DNA of 64,000 nucleotides from Microbacterium sp. Root166 (GTDB taxonomy: Bacteria > Actinomycetota > Actinomycetes > Actinomycetales > Microbacteriaceae). Position 1 is the first letter of the stretch. Each line of letters opens with the position of its first letter. Shown in pieces: positions 54,147 to 61,438 of this stretch. Position numbers and translations under genes: made by a program. The stretch spans positions 62,001 to 126,000 of the forward strand of contig NZ_LMGL01000002.1 of NCBI RefSeq assembly GCF_001427145.1, in the 5' to 3' direction. Under the pieces are notes generated by a model, which had not been told where the DNA came from, did no database searches, and saw nothing but the letters and a program-made list of their open reading frames with translations.

Positions 54147-54162
54147 CTTAGGTCGACCTAAG
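54147..54162. promoter_or_regulatory. Perfect 16-bp palindrome in the ctaE-trpD intergenic region
   Basis: CTTAGGTCGACCTAAG is fully self-complementary and lies in the 186-base gap between divergent ctaE and trpD. It looks like a repressor or activator site for the respiratory operon; the protein is unknown. Confidence 0.55.
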
Positions 54163-54259
54163 AGAGTGCCGCGAGTCCGCCGTGAACACGACATGAACCC
54201 GCCCGGATGCCGCATCCGCACCGTTCTGTCACGAAACGGTTCCGATCTCGCGCCCCGGA

Positions 54260-54265
54260 TAGGCT
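54260..54265 (+). promoter_or_regulatory. Leaderless-type -10 for trpD
   Basis: TAGGCT ends seven bases before ATG 54273. Confidence 0.55.
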
Positions 54266-54272
54266 CGGGGTC

Positions 54273-55334
54273 ATGGCGGAGCTGTACACCTGGCCGGGCA
54301 TCCTCACGACGCTGCTCGAGCGGCGCGACCTCAGCGTCTCGGAGTCGACGTGGGCGATGCGCCAGATCATGTCGGGCGCCGCGACGCCCTCCCAGCTGAG
54401 CGGTTTCCTGATCGCTCTGCGGGCGAAGGGCGAGACCGTCGACGAGATCGTCGGGTTCCGCGACGCGATCCTGGAGGCCGCGCTCCCGCTGCCCGTGGAT
54501 CCCGCGGTCCTGGACATCGTCGGCACCGGCGGCGACCGCTTCGGCACCGTCAACGTCTCGACCATGGCGGCACTGGTGGCCGCGGCATCCGGTGTCCCCG
54601 TGGTCAAGCACGGCAACAAGGCCGCGAGCTCCGCGTCGGGATCCTCCGACGTCCTCGGCGCACTGGGGCTGGACCTCACCCTCTCGCCGGAGGCGGTGGC
54701 CGAGACGCTCGAGCGCGCGGGCATCACGTTCGCGTTCGCCGCGGCGTTCCACCCCGGTTTCCGTCACGCCGGGCCGACCAGGAGCGAGCTCGGCGTTCCC
54801 ACGGTCTTCAACTTCCTCGGGCCGCTGTGCAACCCGGCACGTGCCGAGGCCAACGCGGTGGGCGTCGCCCACCTCGACCGGGTGCCGCTCATCACCGGCG
54901 TCTTCCGCACCCGCGGCGCGACCGCCCTCGTGTTCCGCGGCGATGACGGGCTGGACGAGCTGACGACGACCGGCCACAGCAGGCTGTGGGAGGTCAGCCG
55001 CGGCGACATCCACGAGCACGACCTCGATCCGCGCGACCTCGGGATCCCCCTCGCCGACATCGACGACCTGCTCGGCGGGGACCCTGCCCACAACGCGGCC
55101 GTGGTCCGACGTGTTCTGGGCGGCGACGAGGGGCCGGTGCGCGACATCGTGCTGCTCAACGCCGCGGCAGGACTCGTCGCCTACCGGCTGTTCCAGGACG
55201 CGACCCAGGTGCAGCGTCCGATCCTCGAGCGCCTCGCGGAGGCGCGAGACGACGCGGCCGCGTCGATCGACAGCGGAGCCGCCCTCGCAACGCTCGACCG
55301 CTGGGTGGACGTCACACGGCAGCTCGCCTCCTGA
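54273..55334 (+). CDS. trpD: Anthranilate phosphoribosyltransferase
   Basis: Tryptophan-pathway enzyme of 353 residues joining anthranilate to PRPP. Visible: VGTGGDRFGTVNVST (PRPP binding), VKHGNKAASSASGSSDVL, FAAAFHPGFRHAGPTR and VFNFLGPLCNPA. ATG 54273 is seven bases after TAGGCT; the longer frame is rejected. No other trp gene is nearby, so it is an isolated copy, as in several actinobacteria. Confidence 0.95.
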   Translation: MAELYTWPGILTTLLERRDLSVSESTWAMRQIMSGAATPSQLSGFLIALRAKGETVDEIVGFRDAILEAALPLPVDPAVLDIVGTGGDRFGTVNVSTMAALVAAASGVPVVKHGNKAASSASGSSDVLGALGLDLTLSPEAVAETLERAGITFAFAAAFHPGFRHAGPTRSELGVPTVFNFLGPLCNPARAEANAVGVAHLDRVPLITGVFRTRGATALVFRGDDGLDELTTTGHSRLWEVSRGDIHEHDLDPRDLGIPLADIDDLLGGDPAHNAAVVRRVLGGDEGPVRDIVLLNAAAGLVAYRLFQDATQVQRPILERLAEARDDAAASIDSGAALATLDRWVDVTRQLAS

Positions 55335-55399
55335 CGCCCGCCGCGTTCACCGTTCGGAGACCCTGGGCGCGTGGTCTACCGCCGGAATCCGCACGCCGC

Positions 55400-55405
55400 T
55401 AGGTT
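55400..55405 (+). promoter_or_regulatory. -10 box for small membrane protein gene
   Basis: TAGGTT 27 bases before ATG 55433; the leader of about 20 bases carries AGGAGG at 55422-55427. Confidence 0.5.
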
Positions 55406-55432
55406 GGCCGCAACCCCACCCAGGAGGATGCG

Positions 55433-55930
55433 ATGACCCAGGAACTGCCCCCCACGACCTCGGACACGATCGAGCCGCCGGCTAAGCGAGTCGGATTCGT
55501 GAAGGCGGTGGGCATCCTCGGCATCATCGCCGGGATCGTGCTCATCGTCGTCGGCGTCATCGCCTGGATCGGGGTGACGACCCAGCTGACGGCCGAGAAC
55601 ATCACGATCCCCGACGACGCCATGGCGTTCCAGGGCCAGCAGGTCACCGGACCGCTGACGGCGTACGTGCAGGCGGACATCATCAACCAGCACGCTCTCG
55701 CGGCCTCCGACGGCAAGACCTATGCCGAACTCGATCAGGACGACCCCGTGCGCACCACGGTGATGCAGGCCTCGTTCCTGCGCACGTCGCTGTACACCTC
55801 GGTCGTCGCCTATGGCGTCTCGCTGTTCGCCGCCGGCATGGGAGTCCTCTCGATCCTCTTCGGATGGGCGATCCACCGGCTCGCGAGCGTCCCTGTCGTC
55901 GTCCGGCGCACGCCGCTGGCGGCCGCATGA
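55433..55930 (+). CDS. Small membrane protein of unknown function
   Basis: A 165-residue protein with a short N-terminus, a membrane helix (about 23-48, AVGILGIIAGIVLIVVGVIAW), an extracellular loop of about 70 residues rich in Asp/Thr/Gln, and a second helix (about 123-148). Similar actinobacterial proteins are often mislabelled as aromatic ring-opening dioxygenase LigA; nothing in this sequence supports a dioxygenase. It has a good AGGAGG ribosome site and its own promoter. It starts a group with the PHP gene. Confidence 0.8.
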   Translation: MTQELPPTTSDTIEPPAKRVGFVKAVGILGIIAGIVLIVVGVIAWIGVTTQLTAENITIPDDAMAFQGQQVTGPLTAYVQADIINQHALAASDGKTYAELDQDDPVRTTVMQASFLRTSLYTSVVAYGVSLFAAGMGVLSILFGWAIHRLASVPVVVRRTPLAAA

Positions 55931-55952
55931 CGCCGGCACGGCGGCACGGCCG

Positions 55953-56948
55953 ATGAACCCGTACGAGGCGCTCACCGAGATCGCGACGCTCCTCGAGCGG
56001 GAGCGCTCCTCGCGGTACAAGTCGAAGGCGTTCCGCTCCGCGGCGGACGCGATCGTGGGCCTCACGGACGAGCAGCTGCGGGATTCGGCATCCCTTCGTC
56101 GTCGCAAGGGGATCGGGGACTCGACCTTCGGAGTCATCCAGGAGGCCCTGGCCGGCGGCGTGCCGGCCTACCTCGCGGACCTGCGCGAGCGGGCGGGCGT
56201 GCAGGTGGCCTCGCAGCTGCGACCGCTGCTGCGCGGCGACCTGCACTCGCACAGCGACTGGTCGGACGGCCTGACCTCGATCGATCTCATGGTCGCCGCG
56301 GCACGCGCACTCGGCCACGAGTACCTCGCACTCACCGACCACTCCCCGCGCCTGCGTGTGGCGAACGGGCTGTCACCCGAGCGCCTGCGCGAGCAGTTCG
56401 AGGTCGTCGCGGGCATGAGCGGCGACGGCTTCACGCTGCTGCCGGGCATCGAGGTCGACATCCTCGACGACGGCTCGCTCGACCAGGAGCCCGAGATGCT
56501 CGACCGGCTCGAGATCGTCGTGGCGTCGGCGCATTCCAAGCTGCGCATGGAGCGCGGCCCCATGACGAGGCGGCTGGTCGCAGCCGTGTCGAACCCGCAT
56601 GTGGATGTGCTCGGGCACGTGACCGGCAGGCTCGTGGAGGGCTCGCGCGGAACGAGGCCGCAGTCGACGTTCGACGCCGAGCGGGTGTTCGAGGCCTGCG
56701 CGGCGCACGGCGTCGCGGTCGAGATCAACTCCCGGCCCGAGCGTCAGGATCCGCCCGACGAGCTCATCGCGCTGGCGCTGGAGAGCGGATGCCTCTTCTC
56801 GATCGACTCGGATGCGCATGCGCCCGGACAGCTCTCGCTCATCGACCACGGTGCCGAGCGCGCCGAACGGGCAGGAGTGCCCGCCGAGCGCATCGTGACG
56901 ACGTGGGACCTGGCACGGCTGCGAGATTGGACCTCCCGCAGCCGGTGA
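55953..56948 (+). CDS. PHP-domain phosphoesterase with helix-hairpin-helix N-terminus
   Basis: A 331-residue protein. The first 80 residues resemble the helical fingerprint domain of PolX-type proteins (RYKSKAFRSAADAI, GIGDSTFGVI). The PHP domain follows with metal-binding DLHSHSDWSD (about 93-102), TDHSP, GIEVDI, SAHS and SIDSDAHAPGQ. It looks like the C-terminal half of a PolX polymerase without the polymerase palm, or a YcdX-like phosphatase. Start is ATG 55953; the longer frame is a shadow of the preceding gene. Substrate unknown. Confidence 0.88.
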   Translation: MNPYEALTEIATLLERERSSRYKSKAFRSAADAIVGLTDEQLRDSASLRRRKGIGDSTFGVIQEALAGGVPAYLADLRERAGVQVASQLRPLLRGDLHSHSDWSDGLTSIDLMVAAARALGHEYLALTDHSPRLRVANGLSPERLREQFEVVAGMSGDGFTLLPGIEVDILDDGSLDQEPEMLDRLEIVVASAHSKLRMERGPMTRRLVAAVSNPHVDVLGHVTGRLVEGSRGTRPQSTFDAERVFEACAAHGVAVEINSRPERQDPPDELIALALESGCLFSIDSDAHAPGQLSLIDHGAERAERAGVPAERIVTTWDLARLRDWTSRSR

Positions 56949-56967
56949 CGGCGTCGGAGCCCGGCGG

Positions 56968-56973
56968 TACGGT
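56968..56973 (+). promoter_or_regulatory. Leaderless-type -10 for ClbS/DfsB-like gene
   Basis: TACGGT ends six bases before GTG 56980, supporting that start over GTG 56974. Confidence 0.4.
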
Positions 56974-56979
56974 GTGACC

Positions 56980-57486
56980 GTGGAACTGAGCAGAGCAGCA
57001 CTCATCTCGGGCAACGACGCGGAGTTCTCCGCTCTCCTCGAGCTGATCGGCGGGCTCCCGCCGGAGCGCCTCGACGAGGACTTCGCCGGAACGGCGCGAG
57101 ACCGCAATGTTCGCGATGTCATCGCCCACCTGCACGCGTGGCACATCCTGCTCGAGAAGTGGTGCGCCGACGGCGAGGTCGGCGGCATGCCGGCGATCCC
57201 CGCTGAGGGGTACACGTGGCAGCGCCTCGCCGAGCTCAACGAGGAGCTTCGCCTGCAGTGGCAGGACACCTCGCTCCCCGAGCTCCTGGCGCTGCTGCGG
57301 GCGTCGCACGAGTCGCTCCAGGCGATGGTCGCGCTGCACACGGATGCCGAACTGGAGGGTCCGACGTCGTACGCGTGGACGCAGGGATCGCCGCTGGGAG
57401 AGTTCGCCTGGGAGTGCGGCGGCAACCACTACGCGTGGGCGCGGACGACCATCACGGCCGGTCTGGCGCTCGGGGGCCGCGCCTAG
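56980..57486 (+). CDS. ClbS/DfsB-family (DinB-like) four-helix protein
   Basis: A 168-residue protein. The pattern LISGNDAEFSALLELIGGLP, NVRDVIAHLHAWHILLEKW, GYTWQRLAELNEE and WECGGNHYAWA matches ClbS/DfsB (formerly DUF1706), a DinB-superfamily fold. The best-known member, ClbS, protects DNA from colibactin by hydrolysing its cyclopropane; most relatives have no known role. GTG 56980 is preferred because of the promoter spacing, though GTG 56974 is in frame. No toxin cluster is nearby, so function is open. Confidence 0.8.
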   Translation: MELSRAALISGNDAEFSALLELIGGLPPERLDEDFAGTARDRNVRDVIAHLHAWHILLEKWCADGEVGGMPAIPAEGYTWQRLAELNEELRLQWQDTSLPELLALLRASHESLQAMVALHTDAELEGPTSYAWTQGSPLGEFAWECGGNHYAWARTTITAGLALGGRA

Positions 57487-57489
57487 ACT
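57484..57489 (+). promoter_or_regulatory. Leaderless-type -10 for MFS transporter gene
   Basis: TAGACT overlaps the end of the preceding gene and ends six bases before GTG 57496. Confidence 0.6.
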
Positions 57490-57495
57490 CGTCGG

Positions 57496-58779
57496 GTGAC
57501 CTCTGACCCCGCCTCCGGAGCGAGGCGGGCACTGCCCTGGCTGGTTGTAGCCGGTGTGCTCGTGGCGGCGCTCAGCCTGCGCGGCCCGATCATGTCGCCG
57601 ACGCCGGTCATGACGCAGATCGAGGACGACTTCGGCATCGGGTCCGGCACCGCCGGGCTGCTGACCACCGCCCCCGTGCTCATGTTCGCCCTGCTCACAC
57701 CGGTCGCCGCGCTCGTGATCCGCCGTGCCGGCGCCGAGGCGGCGCTGCTGATCGCGCTCAGCGGAGTGCTGATCGGCACCTTCGTCCGCGCGCTCCCCGG
57801 GTTCGGGTGGATGCTGACGGGAATGGTCGTCATCGGGGCCTCGATCACCATCGGCAACGTGGTCATCCCCGTGATCATCCGGCGGGATGTGCCGCCCGAG
57901 CGGGTCGCCCTCGTGACCGCTGCGTATGCCGCCACGCTGAATGTCGGGTCGCTCCTGACCTCACTGCTCACGGCGCCGCTGGCCGAGGTGATCGGCTGGT
58001 CGTGGGCCCTCGTGGCCTGGTCGTTCCTGACCTTCGGCGGGATCGGGCTATGGTCGATCCACATGCGTCGCGCCCGTTCGCAGGGGAGCGAGAGCGGAGA
58101 GCAGCACTCCGGGTCGTCGCCCGCGTCCGGCGTTCCCCGCGCCGGCGTCGATCCGGACACGCTCACGGGGCCTCTTCCCGTCGTCGCGCACGGGCGCGAG
58201 AGCCGTGTCGTCTTCGGGCGTCCGGTGGCATGGCTGCTCGTCGGTGCGTTCGGCCTGCAATGCACCATGTACTACGCCCTGTCGACCTGGCTGCCGACGT
58301 TCGCGGCCGACGAGCTCGGGCTCGATGCCGCGGCGGCGGGCGCGGTCGCGTCCATCTATCAGGGCGTCGGAATCCTCGGCGCGTTCGTCGTGCCGCTGCT
58401 GCTGCGGTTCACGCCCCGCATCGTCGCCCCGCTGGTCATCTGCGCGTCCTGGCTGATCGTGACGACCGGCCTGCTGCTGGCTCCCGAGCTGCTGTGGGTC
58501 TGGCTGTCCTTCGGCGCCATCGGGCACGCCGGCGGATTCGTCGTGGTCTTCTCGGCCCTTGTCGCCGTGTCGAAGACGGACACCGAAGCGGCCGGGATGT
58601 CGGCCTTCGTCCAGGGCGGCGGTTACGCCCTCGGGGCCCTCGGCGCCCCGGTCATGGGCGCGCTGTACGAGGCGACGGGCGAATGGACGACCGCGCTCGC
58701 TGTCATGGTGGTGCTCGCCGTGGTCTACTGCGGGGCGCTGCTCGCCGCCGTCGCGTCCTCGCGCCGCGCGGCGCGCTGA
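57496..58779 (+). CDS. MFS transporter, CynX/NimT-like
   Basis: A 427-residue twelve-helix transporter of the major facilitator superfamily. SLRGPIMSPTPVMTQIEDDFG near the start, the A-motif-like VIRRAGAEAALL, and a central cytoplasmic loop (about 192-230) rich in Ser/Gly. This pattern is closest to the cyanate/nitroimidazole (CynX/NimT) group. It has its own leaderless promoter. Substrate not predictable. Convergent with the exonuclease gene 16 bases away. Confidence 0.88.
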   Translation: MTSDPASGARRALPWLVVAGVLVAALSLRGPIMSPTPVMTQIEDDFGIGSGTAGLLTTAPVLMFALLTPVAALVIRRAGAEAALLIALSGVLIGTFVRALPGFGWMLTGMVVIGASITIGNVVIPVIIRRDVPPERVALVTAAYAATLNVGSLLTSLLTAPLAEVIGWSWALVAWSFLTFGGIGLWSIHMRRARSQGSESGEQHSGSSPASGVPRAGVDPDTLTGPLPVVAHGRESRVVFGRPVAWLLVGAFGLQCTMYYALSTWLPTFAADELGLDAAAAGAVASIYQGVGILGAFVVPLLLRFTPRIVAPLVICASWLIVTTGLLLAPELLWVWLSFGAIGHAGGFVVVFSALVAVSKTDTEAAGMSAFVQGGGYALGALGAPVMGALYEATGEWTTALAVMVVLAVVYCGALLAAVASSRRAAR

Positions 58780-58794
58780 GATCCGGCCGCGCGA

Positions 58795-59727
58795 TCAGCT
58801 GGCGTCGACCCGATCGAGTGCGTCGATGATGCGGGTCATCGCGGTGCCGAGCGCCCATTCGTCGGCGAGCACGGTCGCGGCGACCTTCGCCTCGTCGTCC
58901 AGCGGTCGCAGCCGCGCATCGATCGCGGGCAGATCCAGGTCGCGAACGACGGCGACGACCTTGGGCGCCACGGCGAGGTAGGGCGCGCCGGCGGCCAGCT
59001 TCGCCCGGACTCCGGCCGACATGCCGTCGCCCGCCTCGGCTGCAGCGAGGATGCCGGGGAGATCGCCGTGCGCGGCGAGCAGGCCCGCGGCGGTCTTCTC
59101 CCCGATGCCCGCGACGCCCGGCAGTCCGTCCGAGGAGTCGCCCCGCAGCGTGGCGAAGTCGGCGTACTGGCTGGGCAGCACCCCGTACTTGGCCACGACG
59201 GTCGCGTCGGTCAGGATCTCGAGGTTGCTCATGCCGCGCGCGGTGTAGATGACGCGCACGTCGCGGGCGTCGTCGACGAGCTGGAACAGGTCGCGGTCTC
59301 CGGTGACGACGTCGACCGGCAGGGTGGCGCGCGTGGCGAGGGTGCCGATCACGTCGTCGGCCTCGTGCTCGGCCGCGCCGACGATGGTGATGCCGAGTGC
59401 GCCGAGCGCGGCACGGATCACCGGCACCTGCACTTCAAGAGGATCGGGGACGATCTCGACGTCGGGCCCCACCGCGACCACCTCGGCGACGCGATGTGTC
59501 TTGTATGTCGGGATCAGGTCGACCCGCCACTGCGGGCGCCAGTCGTCGTCCCAGCACGCCACGAGGTGCGTCGGGCGGTAGGTCGTGACGAGCTTCGTGA
59601 TGATGTCGAGGAAGCCCCGCACCGCGTTCACTGGCGTGCCGTCGGGCGCCCGCACCGTGTCGGGGACGCCGTAGAACGCGCGGAAGTACAGGGAGGCGCT
59701 GTCCAGGAGCATGAGGCGATCGGTCAC
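58795..59727 (-). CDS. Stand-alone 5'-3' exonuclease (PolA N-domain type)
   Basis: A 310-residue flap/5' nuclease. Seen: LMLLDSASLYFRAFYG, TPVNAVRGFLDII, AEHEADDVIGTLA, VVTGDRDLFQLV, LRGDSSDGLPGVAGIGEKTA (helix-hairpin-helix), with the metal-binding aspartates. It resembles the 5' nuclease domain of DNA polymerase I without the polymerase. An ATG at 59736 would add three residues; GTG 59727 is seven bases after minus-strand CAGGAT and matches the start of relatives. Role in flap or RNA-primer removal is inferred. Confidence 0.92.
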   Translation of the reverse strand: MTDRLMLLDSASLYFRAFYGVPDTVRAPDGTPVNAVRGFLDIITKLVTTYRPTHLVACWDDDWRPQWRVDLIPTYKTHRVAEVVAVGPDVEIVPDPLEVQVPVIRAALGALGITIVGAAEHEADDVIGTLATRATLPVDVVTGDRDLFQLVDDARDVRVIYTARGMSNLEILTDATVVAKYGVLPSQYADFATLRGDSSDGLPGVAGIGEKTAAGLLAAHGDLPGILAAAEAGDGMSAGVRAKLAAGAPYLAVAPKVVAVVRDLDLPAIDARLRPLDDEAKVAATVLADEWALGTAMTRIIDALDRVDAS

Positions 59728-59784
59728 GGGCTTCATCCTGGCACGCGGGACCGACCTCGACGAGACGGCGGTCGCGGCATCCGG

Positions 59785-60390
59785 TCAGTGCAGTTCGTAC
59801 GTCATGTGCGTGACGTGCGGCGTCGCCCGGACGTGGGCGGGCTTCAGACGACGGGCGGGGACGCCGTCGAACACGCGCACGACCTCACGGTGCTCGCTGA
59901 TGCCCAGCGTCATCGGGGCCACGTGCAGCCGGAGCACGTCCACGAGTCCGAGGGCGAGGAACTGGTTGAGGGTGTCGGCGCCGCCCGCGATGGCGATGTC
60001 GCCGTCTCCGGCCGCCTCGCGAGCGCGCACCATCGCAGCCTCGGGGCCGTCGGTGACGAAGTGGAAGGTCGTGCCGCCGAGCATCTCGACCGATTCCCGG
60101 GGGTGGTGCGTGAGCACGAACACCGGGTGATGGTACGGCGGCTCGGGGCCCCACCAGCCCTGCCAGTCGCCGGTCCACTCGCCCCGGACGGGCCCGAACA
60201 TGTTGCGGCCCATGATGTACGCCCGGGCCTCGAGGATCGCGGCGATCTCGTCCTCGTGATCGGCGGCGTGGGCGAACATCCACTCGTGCAGGCGCTCTCC
60301 CTGCTCGCCCAACGGGTCGTCCTTGCTCTGATTCGGACCGCTGGAGTAGCCGTCGGCGGAAACGGTGATGTCTGCGGTCACACGTGCCAT
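59785..60390 (-). CDS. Dihydrofolate reductase-family (RibD C-terminal-like) protein
   Basis: A 201-residue protein of the DHFR/RibD reductase superfamily: VTADITVSADGYSSGPNQS at the start, AYIMGRNMFGP, PVFVLTHHP, IAGGADTLNQFLALGLVDVLRLHV. The NADPH-binding pattern is kept, but these proteins are usually not true DHFRs, and the substrate is unknown. ATG 60390 is six bases from minus-strand CAGTCT (60397-60402), a leaderless start. It is divergent from the glycan operon. Confidence 0.88.
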   Translation of the reverse strand: MARVTADITVSADGYSSGPNQSKDDPLGEQGERLHEWMFAHAADHEDEIAAILEARAYIMGRNMFGPVRGEWTGDWQGWWGPEPPYHHPVFVLTHHPRESVEMLGGTTFHFVTDGPEAAMVRAREAAGDGDIAIAGGADTLNQFLALGLVDVLRLHVAPMTLGISEHREVVRVFDGVPARRLKPAHVRATPHVTHMTYELH

Positions 60391-60396
60391 GCCGAC

Positions 60397-60402
60397 AGAC
60401 TG
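60397..60402 (-). promoter_or_regulatory. Leaderless-type -10 for DHFR-like gene
   Basis: Minus-strand CAGTCT ends six bases before ATG 60390. Confidence 0.45.
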
Positions 60403-60477
60403 CCCGAGTCCCACGTCCTGCGGAAGGCTCCCCGCCGGCCGGCGCCACCCACCGTTCACCTTCCCGTCGCCGGGCGG

Positions 60478-60483
60478 TAGCCT
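60478..60483 (+). promoter_or_regulatory. Probable -10 for the nonulosonic acid operon
   Basis: TAGCCT 43 bases before ATG 60527; the leader of about 37 bases has a weak GGGGG ribosome site. Confidence 0.45.
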
Positions 60484-60526
60484 GTCGGGCGCCGCCCTGT
60501 TCACGTGTCCCGCCCACCGTGGGGGC

Positions 60527-61438
60527 ATGGCTCGCAATGACGTTCTCGCGTGGGTCGAGTCCCCGCTGCAGCTCGTCGGCGCCGCGGAATGGGCCGACGC
60601 GCACGGCACCACCGTCCCCGTCGCGGGCCGGCTGACCCCGCAGATGTCGGCGACGGCCGACGAGTTGCTCGCTCGCGGGGCCCGGTTCGGCGACCTCGAG
60701 CCGTATCTCGGCATCCCCTTCTCGCTCCTCGCCCGGCACGGCCACTGGCTCGTGGGCGACGGGTTCTCCGGGCAGTTCCGGGCCGCGGCCTCCCTGCTGC
60801 GTCCGCACCGGGTCACGTTCCTCGACGACGGAGCGCAGACGATCGCGTACGCCGACGCGCTGCTGGAACGGCGCCCGTACGCCCGGCCGGGCGTGATGGA
60901 GCGTGGCCTCACGACCCGGATCGCTCCGCTCGTGCGGGCCACGGTCCTGCATCGCGCGGCCCAGGGTCGTGCCGACCTGTTCACCGCCTTCGACCTCGGC
61001 GCCGAGCGCGCCGATGCGCTCGCCGACCGCGGCTTCGGCATCCGTCGTCATTCCTTCGAGTGGACGAGGCGCACTGCTCCCGCCGTCGCCGACCCGGGCG
61101 GACGCGTCATTCTGGGTAGCGCCCAGCCGGTCGACGGCCGGCTGAGTCTCGCCGCCTACCTCGACTGGGTTCGGGATGCCGCGGCCGCCGCCCCGGCGAC
61201 CTACCTGCCCCATCGCCGCGAGCCCGCCGCGCAGCTCGCGGCGGTCGCGGCGATCCGCGGGATCACGGTCCGCCGCACCGACCTGCCGGTCGAGCTCGTC
61301 CTGGCGGGAGCGACCGGACCGCTGGAGATCCGCACCCTGGCGTCCAGCACGACGACCACGCTGCCGCTGGTGCTGCGGGGGAGCGGCGTCGACATCCGTG
61401 CCGGCCGTCGCTCCACCGGCGTGAGGGAGCCGGCATGA
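60527..61438 (+). CDS. Putative sialyltransferase-like glycosyltransferase
   Basis: A 303-residue protein with no signal peptide or membrane helix. The N-terminus VLAWVESPLQLVGAAEW has the SPLQ pattern seen at the start of capsule-type sialyl/polysialyltransferases, with VTFLDDGAQT in the middle and GSAQPVDGRLSLAAYLDWV later. The call rests on this motif and on the linked CMP-nonulosonate synthetase and NeuB genes; overall identity to characterised enzymes looks low. ATG 60527 is used. The stop overlaps the next start as ATGA. It could instead be a non-catalytic partner. Confidence 0.55.
   Translation: MARNDVLAWVESPLQLVGAAEWADAHGTTVPVAGRLTPQMSATADELLARGARFGDLEPYLGIPFSLLARHGHWLVGDGFSGQFRAAASLLRPHRVTFLDDGAQTIAYADALLERRPYARPGVMERGLTTRIAPLVRATVLHRAAQGRADLFTAFDLGAERADALADRGFGIRRHSFEWTRRTAPAVADPGGRVILGSAQPVDGRLSLAAYLDWVRDAAAAAPATYLPHRREPAAQLAAVAAIRGITVRRTDLPVELVLAGATGPLEIRTLASSTTTTLPLVLRGSGVDIRAGRRSTGVREPA

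Noticed and set aside
54147..54162. DtxR/IdeR iron box
   Set aside because: The TTAGG and CCTAA halves are only four bases apart, against nine in the known 19-base DtxR site, so an iron-box call is not supported.
55433..55930. LigA aromatic ring-opening dioxygenase
   Set aside because: Relatives are sometimes so labelled, but the protein is just two membrane helices and a loop, with no dioxygenase residues.
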